Of a stretch of DNA of 12,030 nucleotides, positions 1-8,573 are shown in pieces (the first letter of the stretch is position 1; each line of letters opens with the position of its first letter). The notes beneath the pieces are model-generated. The model was not told where the DNA came from. It did no database searches and saw nothing but the letters and a program-made list of their open reading frames with translations. The position numbers were made by a program, and so were the translations under genes. This stretch comes from Methanosarcinaceae archaeon (GTDB lineage Archaea > Halobacteriota > Methanosarcinia > Methanosarcinales > Methanosarcinaceae), in assembly GCA_020793555.1 (NCBI GenBank), contig DQIO01000270.1, positions 1-12,030 of the forward strand, in the 5' to 3' direction.

Positions 1-2155
1 CACCGGTTGGCGGGCGTTTGTGATAGGTTATGGTCAAGTTCTCGGTCTCTATTTCAGTATGAGACCATGATTCGGAATTCAGTTTACTTGTCGATGTCGA
101 TTTTGAACCGGTGCCGGTGTCATAATTGGTGCGGTATATTTTACCGGTCATATTCACCGGATCCCTGTAACCCACAAAAGTTCTCCAACTATATGTATAA
201 GTATAATCATAATTGATCGACCATGTTGTCTTAATATTATAATTAATACCATACCTGATAAGCCAATCAAACTTGTGTTTTTCCCAATCCAGATAACCAT
301 CTGTACGTTGAAAATCAGTTATGTTGTCACCACCTGCATAAGTGTAGTATGGGGTTGCTTTTGTATCCGTAACATCCACTGAATTTAAACTAACCGAAAC
401 ATCGGTAATTCTCCATGACACCAAATTATATCCGGGTAACGAGATTCCTGGATTTACTGTTTGTGAATATGAGTTCGTCTCAGAATCGCTCCAGTCATAT
501 GACGATACAAGTGCACCTGTATGCTTTCCAGATACCGCGTATGACTCACCCCAACTAACAGTATGCCCGCCATACGAAACCGAGCCTGAACTTGCCGATA
601 TGTCCGGGTCGGATTGTATTATATTATCAAAACCATCCCGTGTGATCTGTACCTGCACGTCCGCCTTATACATCTCATTCGTGATATTATGCAGCAGGTC
701 AGGATGGTCTGCCAGCCATTCAACACGGTCATTGAATACCCAACCGTCAAGCACACCCTGAGTATAATCGGATGCAGCCACAGTTATTTTGGATTCATCG
801 GAAACCTGCGTGAGTGTCGTGCCTGAATCAACCATGGAATCATTGATTCCGCCTTCCACATCGATACTGAAGGACTTGTCGGCTGCCAGATCGTTGAATG
901 TGGTCGTGAGATTGACCGACTTTTCTGCATCGTATGATCCGGCATCACCACGCACGTCCTGGTACAATACCTTGCCGTTGTAATAGGTGGTGAACATCAG
1001 TGCCCACGGGTCTACCGAGTCGAATATCTTCTTTTGTGCATAGACCGTGCCTGCGTTTATTGCGCTTGCCAGCGCCGGGTTTGTGAGTATGTTAAGCGGA
1101 CCTTTTGCGTAATGCTGCCACGGGCCGTATGAAAAGGTGCGTATGTTTGCGGCGCCCATTACGATGTACTGTGTGGAACCGCTGTTAAGTTCGGTCTCGT
1201 ATTCGGTCGCAAGTTCTGCCAGCAGGGGTTCCCGGGATGTGATGAGGGATGATATTGTGGTGGTGTGATTGGTGGTCTCATTTGTTCCAAGGTCAACAAG
1301 TGTATAGTTGAGGTCCTTGATCGTGAATGTGTAATAGATGGTGTAGACCTTGTTAGTGGGGTTGATCTCGCGGTCAAGCGTGCCGTTAATTTTTCGTATG
1401 ATGATCTGTTCAGGTTTGATATCCGGCTCAACGTTGATCGCGTACTGGTAGAATGTATGGAGGTTGTGCTGGTAATTGCCTGCTATCAGTTTGTTCAGGT
1501 AGTCGGCTGCGATGTCCTTGACCGGACTCGTGCCGATGGTGAACCAGTCTGTGGCTTTAGTATCATTCCCGCATTTGAGTTCAACTGATCCGTAACCGGC
1601 CGATGCCGAGTCAGGAATAGTGATGAACTCATCAAAACATCCATTATTCCAAGTGTTTGCAGCTTCGCCGTAGTCGATCGTTTCAAGTGGCGTGTCGGAT
1701 GAGTCGCGTAATGTGAGAGTTATGTTCTTGTCCGTGTACAGCTCTAGAATGTTAATTGGGACATACGGCAGTTTGATGCTGATTCGTACCGTGTCGCCGG
1801 GTTCGAGGTCGCGAGTGGCGACCGTGGCTGAATATCCGTCCTGCGACATCTGTTCGACCGATGTGCCCTCCGGCTGGATGATGGGGTGCTCGCCCTGCCA
1901 TTTGAGAGCTTCCATGCCTGCGTAGTTAAGGCAACGGGAGAGGTCTGCGGCTGCGAAGTTGGTGGCGGTTTGTTTTGGGTTGGTAAGGTCGGTGTCGTAT
2001 ATTGTTTGCGCAATTTCATAATCCATTTTTACAAAATAGACGGATGTGAGGGTTGCTCCGAGGACGATGAAGATGCCGATGACGGCGAAGGGGATGTAGG
2101 CGTCGGTGTTTTTTAGGAGAGATGTTTCTGTTTTTTGCATGCTGTGATTGGCCAT
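1..2155 (-). CDS. Large pilin-like / surface membrane glycoprotein, partial (3' end outside window)
   Basis: An open frame of 718 codons runs from the ATG at 2155 to the left edge without a stop, so the C-terminus is missing. Residues about 18-43 form a single hydrophobic segment (AYIPFAVIGIFIVLGATL) after a short polar N-terminus. It is followed by EIAQTIYDTD and NFAAADLSRCLNYAGMEALK, a layout like large archaeal type IV pilin-like or secretion-associated proteins with one N-terminal anchor and a long exterior domain. At least ten N-x-S/T sequons (for example NIT, NDT, NYT, NET, NHT, NLT) are visible, consistent with a glycosylated exterior protein. The last 200 or so residues are rich in Tyr, Ser and Thr. 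No clear Shine-Dalgarno lies before 2155; an in-frame ATG at 2140 is an alternative start. A TATA-like TTAAGTATTT lies upstream on the same strand. The gene diverges from the mannose synthase gene. Exact family and function are not recognised; the pilin-like assignment is inference. Confidence 0.8.
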   Translation of the reverse strand, partial: MANHSMQKTETSLLKNTDAYIPFAVIGIFIVLGATLTSVYFVKMDYEIAQTIYDTDLTNPKQTATNFAAADLSRCLNYAGMEALKWQGEHPIIQPEGTSVEQMSQDGYSATVATRDLEPGDTVRISIKLPYVPINILELYTDKNITLTLRDSSDTPLETIDYGEAANTWNNGCFDEFITIPDSASAGYGSVELKCGNDTKATDWFTIGTSPVKDIAADYLNKLIAGNYQHNLHTFYQYAINVEPDIKPEQIIIRKINGTLDREINPTNKVYTIYYTFTIKDLNYTLVDLGTNETTNHTTTISSLITSREPLLAELATEYETELNSGSTQYIVMGAANIRTFSYGPWQHYAKGPLNILTNPALASAINAGTVYAQKKIFDSVDPWALMFTTYYNGKVLYQDVRGDAGSYDAEKSVNLTTTFNDLAADKSFSIDVEGGINDSMVDSGTTLTQVSDESKITVAASDYTQGVLDGWVFNDRVEWLADHPDLLHNITNEMYKADVQVQITRDGFDNIIQSDPDISASSGSVSYGGHTVSWGESYAVSGKHTGALVSSYDWSDSETNSYSQTVNPGISLPGYNLVSWRITDVSVSLNSVDVTDTKATPYYTYAGGDNITDFQRTDGYLDWEKHKFDWLIRYGINYNIKTTWSINYDYTYTYSWRTFVGYRDPVNMTGKIYRTNYDTGTGSKSTSTSKLNSESWSHTEIETENLTITYHKRPPTG

Positions 2156-2173
2156 CCATTTTTTTGTATAATA

Positions 2174-2214
2174 CCACTTTGAAGTGGATTTTATGAAGGG
2201 GGTGAAATACTTAA
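2174..2214 (-). promoter_or_regulatory. Promoter and palindrome upstream of the surface-protein gene
   Basis: On the minus strand TTAAGTATTT (2214-2205) is TATA-like. An archaeal start site about 25 nt downstream would fall near 2185, inside the inverted repeat CCACTT-tg-AAGTGG at 2174-2187. The palindrome lies about 18 nt before the ATG. It could be an operator or a hairpin at the very 5' end of the mRNA. Only the sequence symmetry is seen; the function is inferred. Confidence 0.4.
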
Positions 2215-2323
2215 GGGTTTTGATTTTATTTTGTTTGATTTTTATTACGACTAAGAAAAATTGTGAAATAATAAATAGGTGTGGCTTTATTTGTTATAAA
2301 TACAAAATCAAGAGGTCTAAAAA

Positions 2324-3040
2324 TTGCGTATTTCGATAGTCATTCCCACATACAACGAAAAAGAAAACCTACCTGAATTGATTAATAAGATTTTCAATGT
2401 TTTTGAGAAGAATCAATTAAATGGCAATGTTATTATTGTGGATGATAACTCGCCTGATGGCACAGGACACATTGCTGACCAACTTTCAAAAAAAGACCAT
2501 AGAATACAGGTGATCCATAGAAAAGAAAAACTTGGGATCGGAACTGCGCATATCGCCGGATTTAAGCATGCAATCGAAGTAAACCATTCCGATCTGATCT
2601 TTTCAATGGATTCCGACCTCTCGCATGATCCAAAATATCTGCCGAATTTCATTGAACTGCATGAGAACGGATGCGACGTTGTAGTGGGTTCCAGATATGT
2701 AGAGGGAGGAGGTGTTGTAAATTGGGGATTGTACAGGAAAGCTGTTAGTAAAAGTGCAAATCTACTGGCAAGTACATTACTTGGGGTCAAAGTTCATGAT
2801 ATGACCACAGGTTATCGGTGCTATGACAGAAAGGTGCTTGAGAAACTAGACCTCGATTCCATCAGATCGAATGGGTATTCCTTTTTAGAAGAGATCTTGT
2901 TCCATTGTAACAATGAAGATTTTAGTATTGGTGAAACACCCATTATATTTGTGGATCGAACTCATGGAAAATCGAAATTGTCCAAAAATGAAATGGTTAA
3001 GTTTTTCCTTACTATTTTGAGGTTGAAATTCAAACGATGA
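2324..3040 (+). CDS. Polyprenol (dolichol) phosphate mannose synthase-like glycosyltransferase, family GT2
   Basis: The predicted 238-residue enzyme would transfer mannose from GDP-mannose to a polyprenyl phosphate on the inner face of the membrane, giving the lipid donor used by GT-C mannosyltransferases. Diagnostic DPM1-type motifs are all present: VIPTYNEKEN (6-15), VDDNSPDGT (39-47), MDSDLSHDP (95-103, metal and nucleotide binding), GSRYVEGGG (122-130), TGYRCYD (162-168), GYSFLEE (184-190) and FVDRTHGKSKLS (209-220). There is no C-terminal membrane or GtrA-like extension, so it is the short single-domain form, with normal length for it. The start is TTG at 2324, supported by AGAGGT at 2311-2316 with a 7-nt spacer and by the usual family N-terminus. 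TATAAATA-type sequence lies just upstream. Neighbouring GT39 and GDP-mannose genes fit this role. The sugar could differ (for example glucose); mannose is favoured by motifs and context. Confidence 0.88.
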   Translation: MRISIVIPTYNEKENLPELINKIFNVFEKNQLNGNVIIVDDNSPDGTGHIADQLSKKDHRIQVIHRKEKLGIGTAHIAGFKHAIEVNHSDLIFSMDSDLSHDPKYLPNFIELHENGCDVVVGSRYVEGGGVVNWGLYRKAVSKSANLLASTLLGVKVHDMTTGYRCYDRKVLEKLDLDSIRSNGYSFLEEILFHCNNEDFSIGETPIIFVDRTHGKSKLSKNEMVKFFLTILRLKFKR

Positions 3041-3243
3041 ACTTACGGTACATAAAAAAACAGTATTTGTTTAGCTATCTAATTCGCCATCATTGGGCTT
3101 GATTGATCAAATTTGAGATCATCATATTATTTGTTTGAATGTTCTTGTTGCCATCGTTTTTGAATATAGGTACTTCGATCATTACCGAATTTGGACATAA
3201 TGATGTGGTCGCTTGCTATCGATTTATTGATCTAAACAAATAC

Positions 3244-3249
3244 AAAAAA
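3244..3249 (-). terminator. Possible oligo-T terminator after the GT39-like gene
   Basis: The minus strand has a run of six T (A6 on the plus strand) about 37 nt past the stop codon at 3286-3288, inside an AT-rich stretch between two convergent genes. Archaeal intrinsic termination often uses such T runs without a hairpin. I see no other feature in 3041-3285. Confidence 0.25.
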
Positions 3250-3285
3250 TATTTATCGCACACACCACTGAACTGTTATTCTTTT

Positions 3286-4848
3286 CTAAACCTTTGGCGC
3301 TGTAAATATATAAATACCAGTCACCTGATTCACAAAAGTTGCATTATTTTGCAGCCATCTAACTGCTGAACCATCAGGGTTTGCTGCACTTATGTCCCAA
3401 GTGACCATGAACCATACCCTCCCATGTTTCTCTACAAATGAAGATAAACCACTTTCCGAATATGGTGGATTTACTTGATATGTCCCATCTGAACTGTTGT
3501 CGTAATAATATGTCAATGCCTGAAACATATATCCAGGTAGCGTTGCGACTGTATCACCTGACTGCGTCAAACCTTCAATATAATCACTTGCAACTCTCCA
3601 ATCGTTTTTTTGCGGTACTGAATAATACTCCGTGATAAGCGGGAAACTTATCAGCAAAAAAAGAAGTGTAATAATGGCTATAGATGTGTGCCTTTTTTTA
3701 ATAGTGTCTTTACTCGGACTGCTGTTAGATGAATAGAGAGTATTTGAAACAGCAGTTATTCCACGCGCAACCAGTATCAGATAAGCCGGCAGCAAAAATA
3801 GAAGGTATCTCGGACTGAATGGCATTTTGGCAGCAAGGATGTAACTTGCAGTGAAAGGTATAGCCAGATATAGTCCCAGAAATGCGAACTGGTCCTTTTG
3901 GTGCAGAGCAATTGCAACCAGACCGATAGCAAATAGCAACATGAACAGATACGACGTTTTCGGTTCACGAGTACTAAAGTGTATCAGCATTGTCGGTATA
4001 AAACTGAGTGATTGCCCAATTCCCCATGTGGGGGCAGACGATGTTCTTGAAAGTGATTGCGCCACAAATGGAATGAACAAGGGTAGAATAGATATAAAGA
4101 AAGCACCCATGCCAACAATAAACATTCGGACATTTTGCCAGTCTTCCACAGAGATCTTACCGATTTTTATGGACGGCACTGCAACTTTTGCCCATATATA
4201 GTAAACAACTTCAGGGATGAACACGAAAATTGTGTAATAATGAGTATAAAAAGCAAGCGAGGACGAGACTGCGAAAAACACCCAATCCTTTTTTGAATTC
4301 GTTTTGGTTGCACAGTAGAAAAAATACAGGGATGCCAGTGAAAATAAAAGCATCTGTGCGTACATTCGTGCTTCCTGGGAATACCACAGGTGCATCATCG
4401 AGATCGAAAGTAGAAATGCACTTATTATGCCTTCCTCTTTTCCGAACAAACGCTCACCCATCGCATAAATAAGTGGGATACTTAAAATTCCGAATATTGC
4501 AGACGGGAACCGCAACGAGAATTCACTTGAACTGAAAAATGTCATGAAATGCATTACTACCATATGAAGTGGTGCTTGTGCTGCATCTACAGAAGTGCGC
4601 CATGTGCCTAAAATTGTATCTTGAATATATGAATAGCTTGCACCTTCATCCAACCATATCGATTGAGTACCAAGATTGTGGATGCGCAAATATGCACCAA
4701 GAAGAGTTATTGCAGTCAAAATGAGCAAATACTTATCAGAAAGTATCTTTTTGTGGAATGGTGCCGGTGCAACATCTATTTCTTCCAATTTTTGCTTTTG
4801 GATTGTTTTGTTTATTTTTTTATTTGCCTTTTTTGATCTGCCACCCAT
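3286..4848 (-). CDS. Polytopic GT-C glycosyltransferase, GT39/PMT-like (dolichyl-P-mannose-type donor)
   Basis: The predicted 520-residue membrane protein begins with a Lys-rich cytoplasmic tail (1-37) and a first membrane helix (about 40-53). It then carries SIWLDEGAS (63-71), the acidic D-E motif in the first outside loop that acts in catalysis in PMT/ArnT-type enzymes, followed by QAPLHMVVMH (91-100) and WYSQEARMY (155-163), both typical of bacterial and archaeal GT39-like proteins. About ten further hydrophobic segments follow, with a soluble C-terminal domain of about 100 residues. It would move a sugar from a polyprenyl-phosphate donor to a glycan or protein on the outer side of the membrane. 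An in-frame ATG at 4905 exists, but ATG 4848 is chosen because AGGTGGG (4863-4857) lies 8 nt before it and the 19 extra residues look unlike protein. It is convergent with the mannose synthase gene that probably makes its donor and divergent from the flippase-like gene. Exact sugar and acceptor are unknown. Confidence 0.85.
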   Translation of the reverse strand: MGGRSKKANKKINKTIQKQKLEEIDVAPAPFHKKILSDKYLLILTAITLLGAYLRIHNLGTQSIWLDEGASYSYIQDTILGTWRTSVDAAQAPLHMVVMHFMTFFSSSEFSLRFPSAIFGILSIPLIYAMGERLFGKEEGIISAFLLSISMMHLWYSQEARMYAQMLLFSLASLYFFYCATKTNSKKDWVFFAVSSSLAFYTHYYTIFVFIPEVVYYIWAKVAVPSIKIGKISVEDWQNVRMFIVGMGAFFISILPLFIPFVAQSLSRTSSAPTWGIGQSLSFIPTMLIHFSTREPKTSYLFMLLFAIGLVAIALHQKDQFAFLGLYLAIPFTASYILAAKMPFSPRYLLFLLPAYLILVARGITAVSNTLYSSNSSPSKDTIKKRHTSIAIITLLFLLISFPLITEYYSVPQKNDWRVASDYIEGLTQSGDTVATLPGYMFQALTYYYDNSSDGTYQVNPPYSESGLSSFVEKHGRVWFMVTWDISAANPDGSAVRWLQNNATFVNQVTGIYIFTAPKV

Positions 4849-5022
4849 ATTATCGACCCACCTAGATGCATAGTAAAAATAACAGGACTTAATACAGATA
4901 AACATGCATCTACTGCCATAAACGTTTACACAAGTAGTATTTTTACATAACTATTTAATAATATCGGATTTATCATTATATCCACTCAGGAATAACATTT
5001 ATTCAATTTTGGATGATATTCA
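4849..5022. promoter_or_regulatory. Divergent promoter region between GT39-like and flippase-like genes
   Basis: This 174-nt AT-rich spacer serves two divergent genes. For the minus gene AGGTGGG at 4863-4857 is a strong ribosome binding site. For the plus gene GGATGA at 5011-5016 lies 6 nt before the ATG, and AT-rich TATA candidates lie near 4950-4980 (ctatttaataat, catttatcattata style sequence). No inverted repeat stands out. Confidence 0.45.
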
Positions 5023-5985
5023 ATGAATGACAAAAACCCACTGAATACCCACATCCTTCTAAACAAAAAAACGATCATTTCATTTATCGTTTCCTTTGCG
5101 ATCCTTTATTTTCTAATAAAAAATATAGACATCAATGGTGTGATCGCAGTATCCAAAAACCTGGATATATCCATATATGTTCTTGCGATTGTAGTACATT
5201 ACTCATCTTTTTATGTTCGGGGATTGCGATGGAAAAAACTGCTGAATACAATACAAATACGGGCTAGCACTCCTGCACTTACAGAAATGGTATTCTTATC
5301 ATGGTTTGCCAACAGTATTGTTCCCGCAAAGATTGGGGATGTGTACAGAAGTTATTTGCTTAAGAAATATAACAGCGTACCAATATCAACTTCACTTGGC
5401 ACCATAGTGGTAGAACGTATATTCGATATAGCGGTCCTGCTGATATTATTAAGTGTCAGTGGAGCAATTCTTTTTAAAGACAAAATACCCGGACAGATCC
5501 TGCAATCCCTTGAGGTCGGGTATATCCTGCTCGGACTTGTGATATTGGGACTGGTTTTACTGAAGGTTTTCAAAGACCATATTATACGGATAGTTCCAAA
5601 CAAATTCGTCGTAATTTTTGAAAACCTGCACAGGAGCGTATACGATTCGTTTTCAAATACCAGCACCTTTGTGAATGTGTCAATCTTGACAATCGTTTCA
5701 TGGTTTTTGGAATCCGGACGGTTCTTGCTTGTCACAAGAGCACTCGGAGTAGATCTGGACCTGCCTGTAATCATCTTTGTTGTTCTGGCGGCATCGCTAT
5801 TGACCGCGATACCACTGACACCTGCCGGTCTTGGCGCTGTTGAAGTATCTATAGTCGGCATCCTGGCGATCATGGGAATTGACACTGCTGTCGGCACATC
5901 AATAGCATTGCTGGATAGGTTGATCAGTTACTGGAGCATACTTGCTGTTGGTGCGATAGTGTATGCAATTAGCGACAAGACGTAA
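5023..5985 (+). CDS. Flippase-like integral membrane protein (UPF0104 / TIGR00374, AglD C-terminal-domain type)
   Basis: A 320-residue protein with about eight hydrophobic segments. Family signatures are visible: RGLRWKKLL (66-74), NSIVPAKIGDVYR (97-109), the GTIVVERIFD block (126-135), IPLTPAGLGAVE (263-273) and LDRLISYW (297-304). The family (lysylphosphatidylglycerol synthase membrane-region-like, also the C-terminal part of haloarchaeal AglD) occurs in glycan and lipid-modification loci and is often annotated as flippase-like, but its chemistry is not well established. The start at 5023 has GGATGA six bases upstream. The length is normal for the stand-alone form. Its place between a GT39-like transferase and a GDP-sugar operon suggests a role in assembling or moving lipid-linked sugars; that role is inferred from context. 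Confidence 0.85.
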   Translation: MNDKNPLNTHILLNKKTIISFIVSFAILYFLIKNIDINGVIAVSKNLDISIYVLAIVVHYSSFYVRGLRWKKLLNTIQIRASTPALTEMVFLSWFANSIVPAKIGDVYRSYLLKKYNSVPISTSLGTIVVERIFDIAVLLILLSVSGAILFKDKIPGQILQSLEVGYILLGLVILGLVLLKVFKDHIIRIVPNKFVVIFENLHRSVYDSFSNTSTFVNVSILTIVSWFLESGRFLLVTRALGVDLDLPVIIFVVLAASLLTAIPLTPAGLGAVEVSIVGILAIMGIDTAVGTSIALLDRLISYWSILAVGAIVYAISDKT

Positions 5986-6144
5986 TAGATAATGAAAACA
6001 TGATTGAAATAATAACACAATCGAACATTCACAAGCAATTAATATATGCTAAGTTATATAAGAAATATCATATATTTGAACTTGTAATATCCAAATTCTA
6101 TTGATGTTAGTTTATAACTCATATTCATAAAGGAGCTGAAACCC
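5986..6144 (+). promoter_or_regulatory. Promoter and ribosome binding site of the GDP-sugar genes
   Basis: This 159-nt AT-rich spacer holds several TATA-like sequences (TTAATATATG near 6040, AGTTATATAAG near 6052). AAGGAG at 6130-6135 is a strong Shine-Dalgarno site. It sits 9 nt ahead of the ATA at 6145, and its position decides the start of manC, because the next in-frame ATG is 78 nt further on. Confidence 0.55.
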
Positions 6145-7521
6145 ATAAAATCCATAATCCTCGCAGGTGGTTCAGGTACACGTCTTTGGCCGCTTAGCCG
6201 CGAACAGTATCCAAAGCAATTCTTGAAATTAGGCGAAACATCATTCTTCCAGGACACATTTCTCAGATGTCTTGAAGTATCGGAGATATTAGACATATTT
6301 GTCGTAACCAATGAGTTCCAGAAGTTTTTCGTGATCGGGCAGATCAAAGAACTCGAATACGACATCCCGATCGATAATATACTTATAGAACCCGTGGGAA
6401 AAAATACCCTTCCAGCAATCTGTTTTGGAATGCGCGAGATTGTAAAAATATCCGGTCGATCCGTTGTGGGGGTATTCTCATCCGACCACATACTGGACAA
6501 AAGTGCAATGGAAACGATCAAAAATGCCGAGACATTGGCATCAGACCACCTTGTAACATTCGGAATTGTTCCAAAGTCCCCTCACACAGGATATGGATAT
6601 GTAAAACCTGCTGAGGCGCTTGGTGTTGGTTATAAAGTATCGGAATTCAGGGAAAAGCCGGGACTTGAGGATGCTAAAAAATATATCGAAGAAGGATGCC
6701 TCTGGAACAGCGGGATGTTTGTTTTCGATACTAATGTGTTTTTTGCCGAACTGAAAAACCATGCACCTGATATTTTTGATGCATTTGACATGTATGGTAA
6801 AACATCAGACATTGTAGAAACTTACAATCTCCTGCCATCAGTCTCGATAGACTATGGGATCATGGAAAAATCGAATAAGGTGGCAGTCGTCAAACTCGAC
6901 CAAAAGTGGAGCGATCTTGGAAATTTCAATGCTATATATGATGAGTTTGAAAAGGACGGAAATGGAAATGTTGTGTACGAATGTGACGGTGTCCTGATCG
7001 ATTCGACTGACAATTTGATATACTCAAAACCCGACAAGATCGTATCATTGATCGATGTCAACGACATGGTAGTGGTGGACACCCCTGATGCCCTGCTTGT
7101 TTGTCCGCGAGAGAGCAGCCAAAAAGTGAAAGATGTCGTGACTGCGCTTAAAGACTGCAATGATGAGAGGGCATACCTTCACCAGACTGTGTACAGACCG
7201 TGGGGTTCATACACGATACTTGAGAAGGCGGACAGGCACAAGATCAAGAATATCATGGTCATGCCTGAAAAATCACTGAGTCTGCAAATGCACCACCACC
7301 GTAGTGAGCACTGGGTTGTTGTGAAAGGGATGGCATGTGTGCAGGTCAACGGAAAAAAGTCATTCCTGCGGCAAGGCGAGAGTTCTTTTATACGGGCAGG
7401 AGAGAAACACCGGCTTTCAAACCACGGGAAGATACCGCTTGAGATCATTGAGGTGCAACTTGGGGAATGTGTTGATGAGGGCGATATTGTTCGGTTCGAT
7501 GATGATTATGGACGGGTATGA
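6145..7521 (+). CDS. manC: Mannose-1-phosphate guanylyltransferase / mannose-6-phosphate isomerase, apparent ATA start
   Basis: The predicted 458-residue enzyme makes GDP-mannose from mannose-1-phosphate and GTP, with a C-terminal cupin that would interconvert fructose-6-P and mannose-6-P. The nucleotidyltransferase motifs are AGGSGTRLWPLSRE (7-20), EPVGKNTLPA (82-91), SSDH (112-115), SPHTGYGY (145-152; the family usually has Glu where His147 is), FREKPG (168-173), WNSGMF (187-192), SIDYGIMEKS (234-243) and WSDLGNF (255-261). The isomerase part starts at YRPWGSY (350) with metal-site HHHRSEHW (383-390). The reading frame opens after a TAA at 6115 and holds no ATG, GTG or TTG before a TTG at 6208 and an ATG at 6223, both of which would delete the essential GGSGTRLWP loop. 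ATA 6145 lies exactly where the family's initiator Met stands (x-KSIILAGG) and 9 nt after AAGGAG. So this is either a rare AUA start or a G-to-A mutation. It is the first gene of the GDP-sugar set; gmd follows after 77 nt. Confidence 0.9.
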   Translation: MKSIILAGGSGTRLWPLSREQYPKQFLKLGETSFFQDTFLRCLEVSEILDIFVVTNEFQKFFVIGQIKELEYDIPIDNILIEPVGKNTLPAICFGMREIVKISGRSVVGVFSSDHILDKSAMETIKNAETLASDHLVTFGIVPKSPHTGYGYVKPAEALGVGYKVSEFREKPGLEDAKKYIEEGCLWNSGMFVFDTNVFFAELKNHAPDIFDAFDMYGKTSDIVETYNLLPSVSIDYGIMEKSNKVAVVKLDQKWSDLGNFNAIYDEFEKDGNGNVVYECDGVLIDSTDNLIYSKPDKIVSLIDVNDMVVVDTPDALLVCPRESSQKVKDVVTALKDCNDERAYLHQTVYRPWGSYTILEKADRHKIKNIMVMPEKSLSLQMHHHRSEHWVVVKGMACVQVNGKKSFLRQGESSFIRAGEKHRLSNHGKIPLEIIEVQLGECVDEGDIVRFDDDYGRV

Positions 7522-7586
7522 TCAATAGAACATTCCTATACGGCAATTGTGTAAACTTGAAGTCAAATGAGATTTAAATTCATTGA

Positions 7587-8561
<975 letters not shown>

Positions 8562-8573
8562 TCGAGGAAAAAT

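Noticed and set aside
1159..2019. Open frames of 90-107 codons on both strands inside the large surface-protein gene
   Set aside because: They are out-of-frame shadows of the 718-codon frame, with low-complexity Ser/Thr/Arg-rich text and no family motifs.
3139..3369. Plus-strand 76-codon frame after the mannose synthase gene
   Set aside because: Overlaps the 3' end of the GT39-like gene in antisense, no ribosome binding site, composition of non-coding DNA.
4849..4905. Longer N-terminus of the GT39-like protein from ATG 4905
   Set aside because: The strong AGGTGGG site lies inside this extension, 8 nt before ATG 4848, and the extra residues do not fit a Lys-rich cytoplasmic tail.
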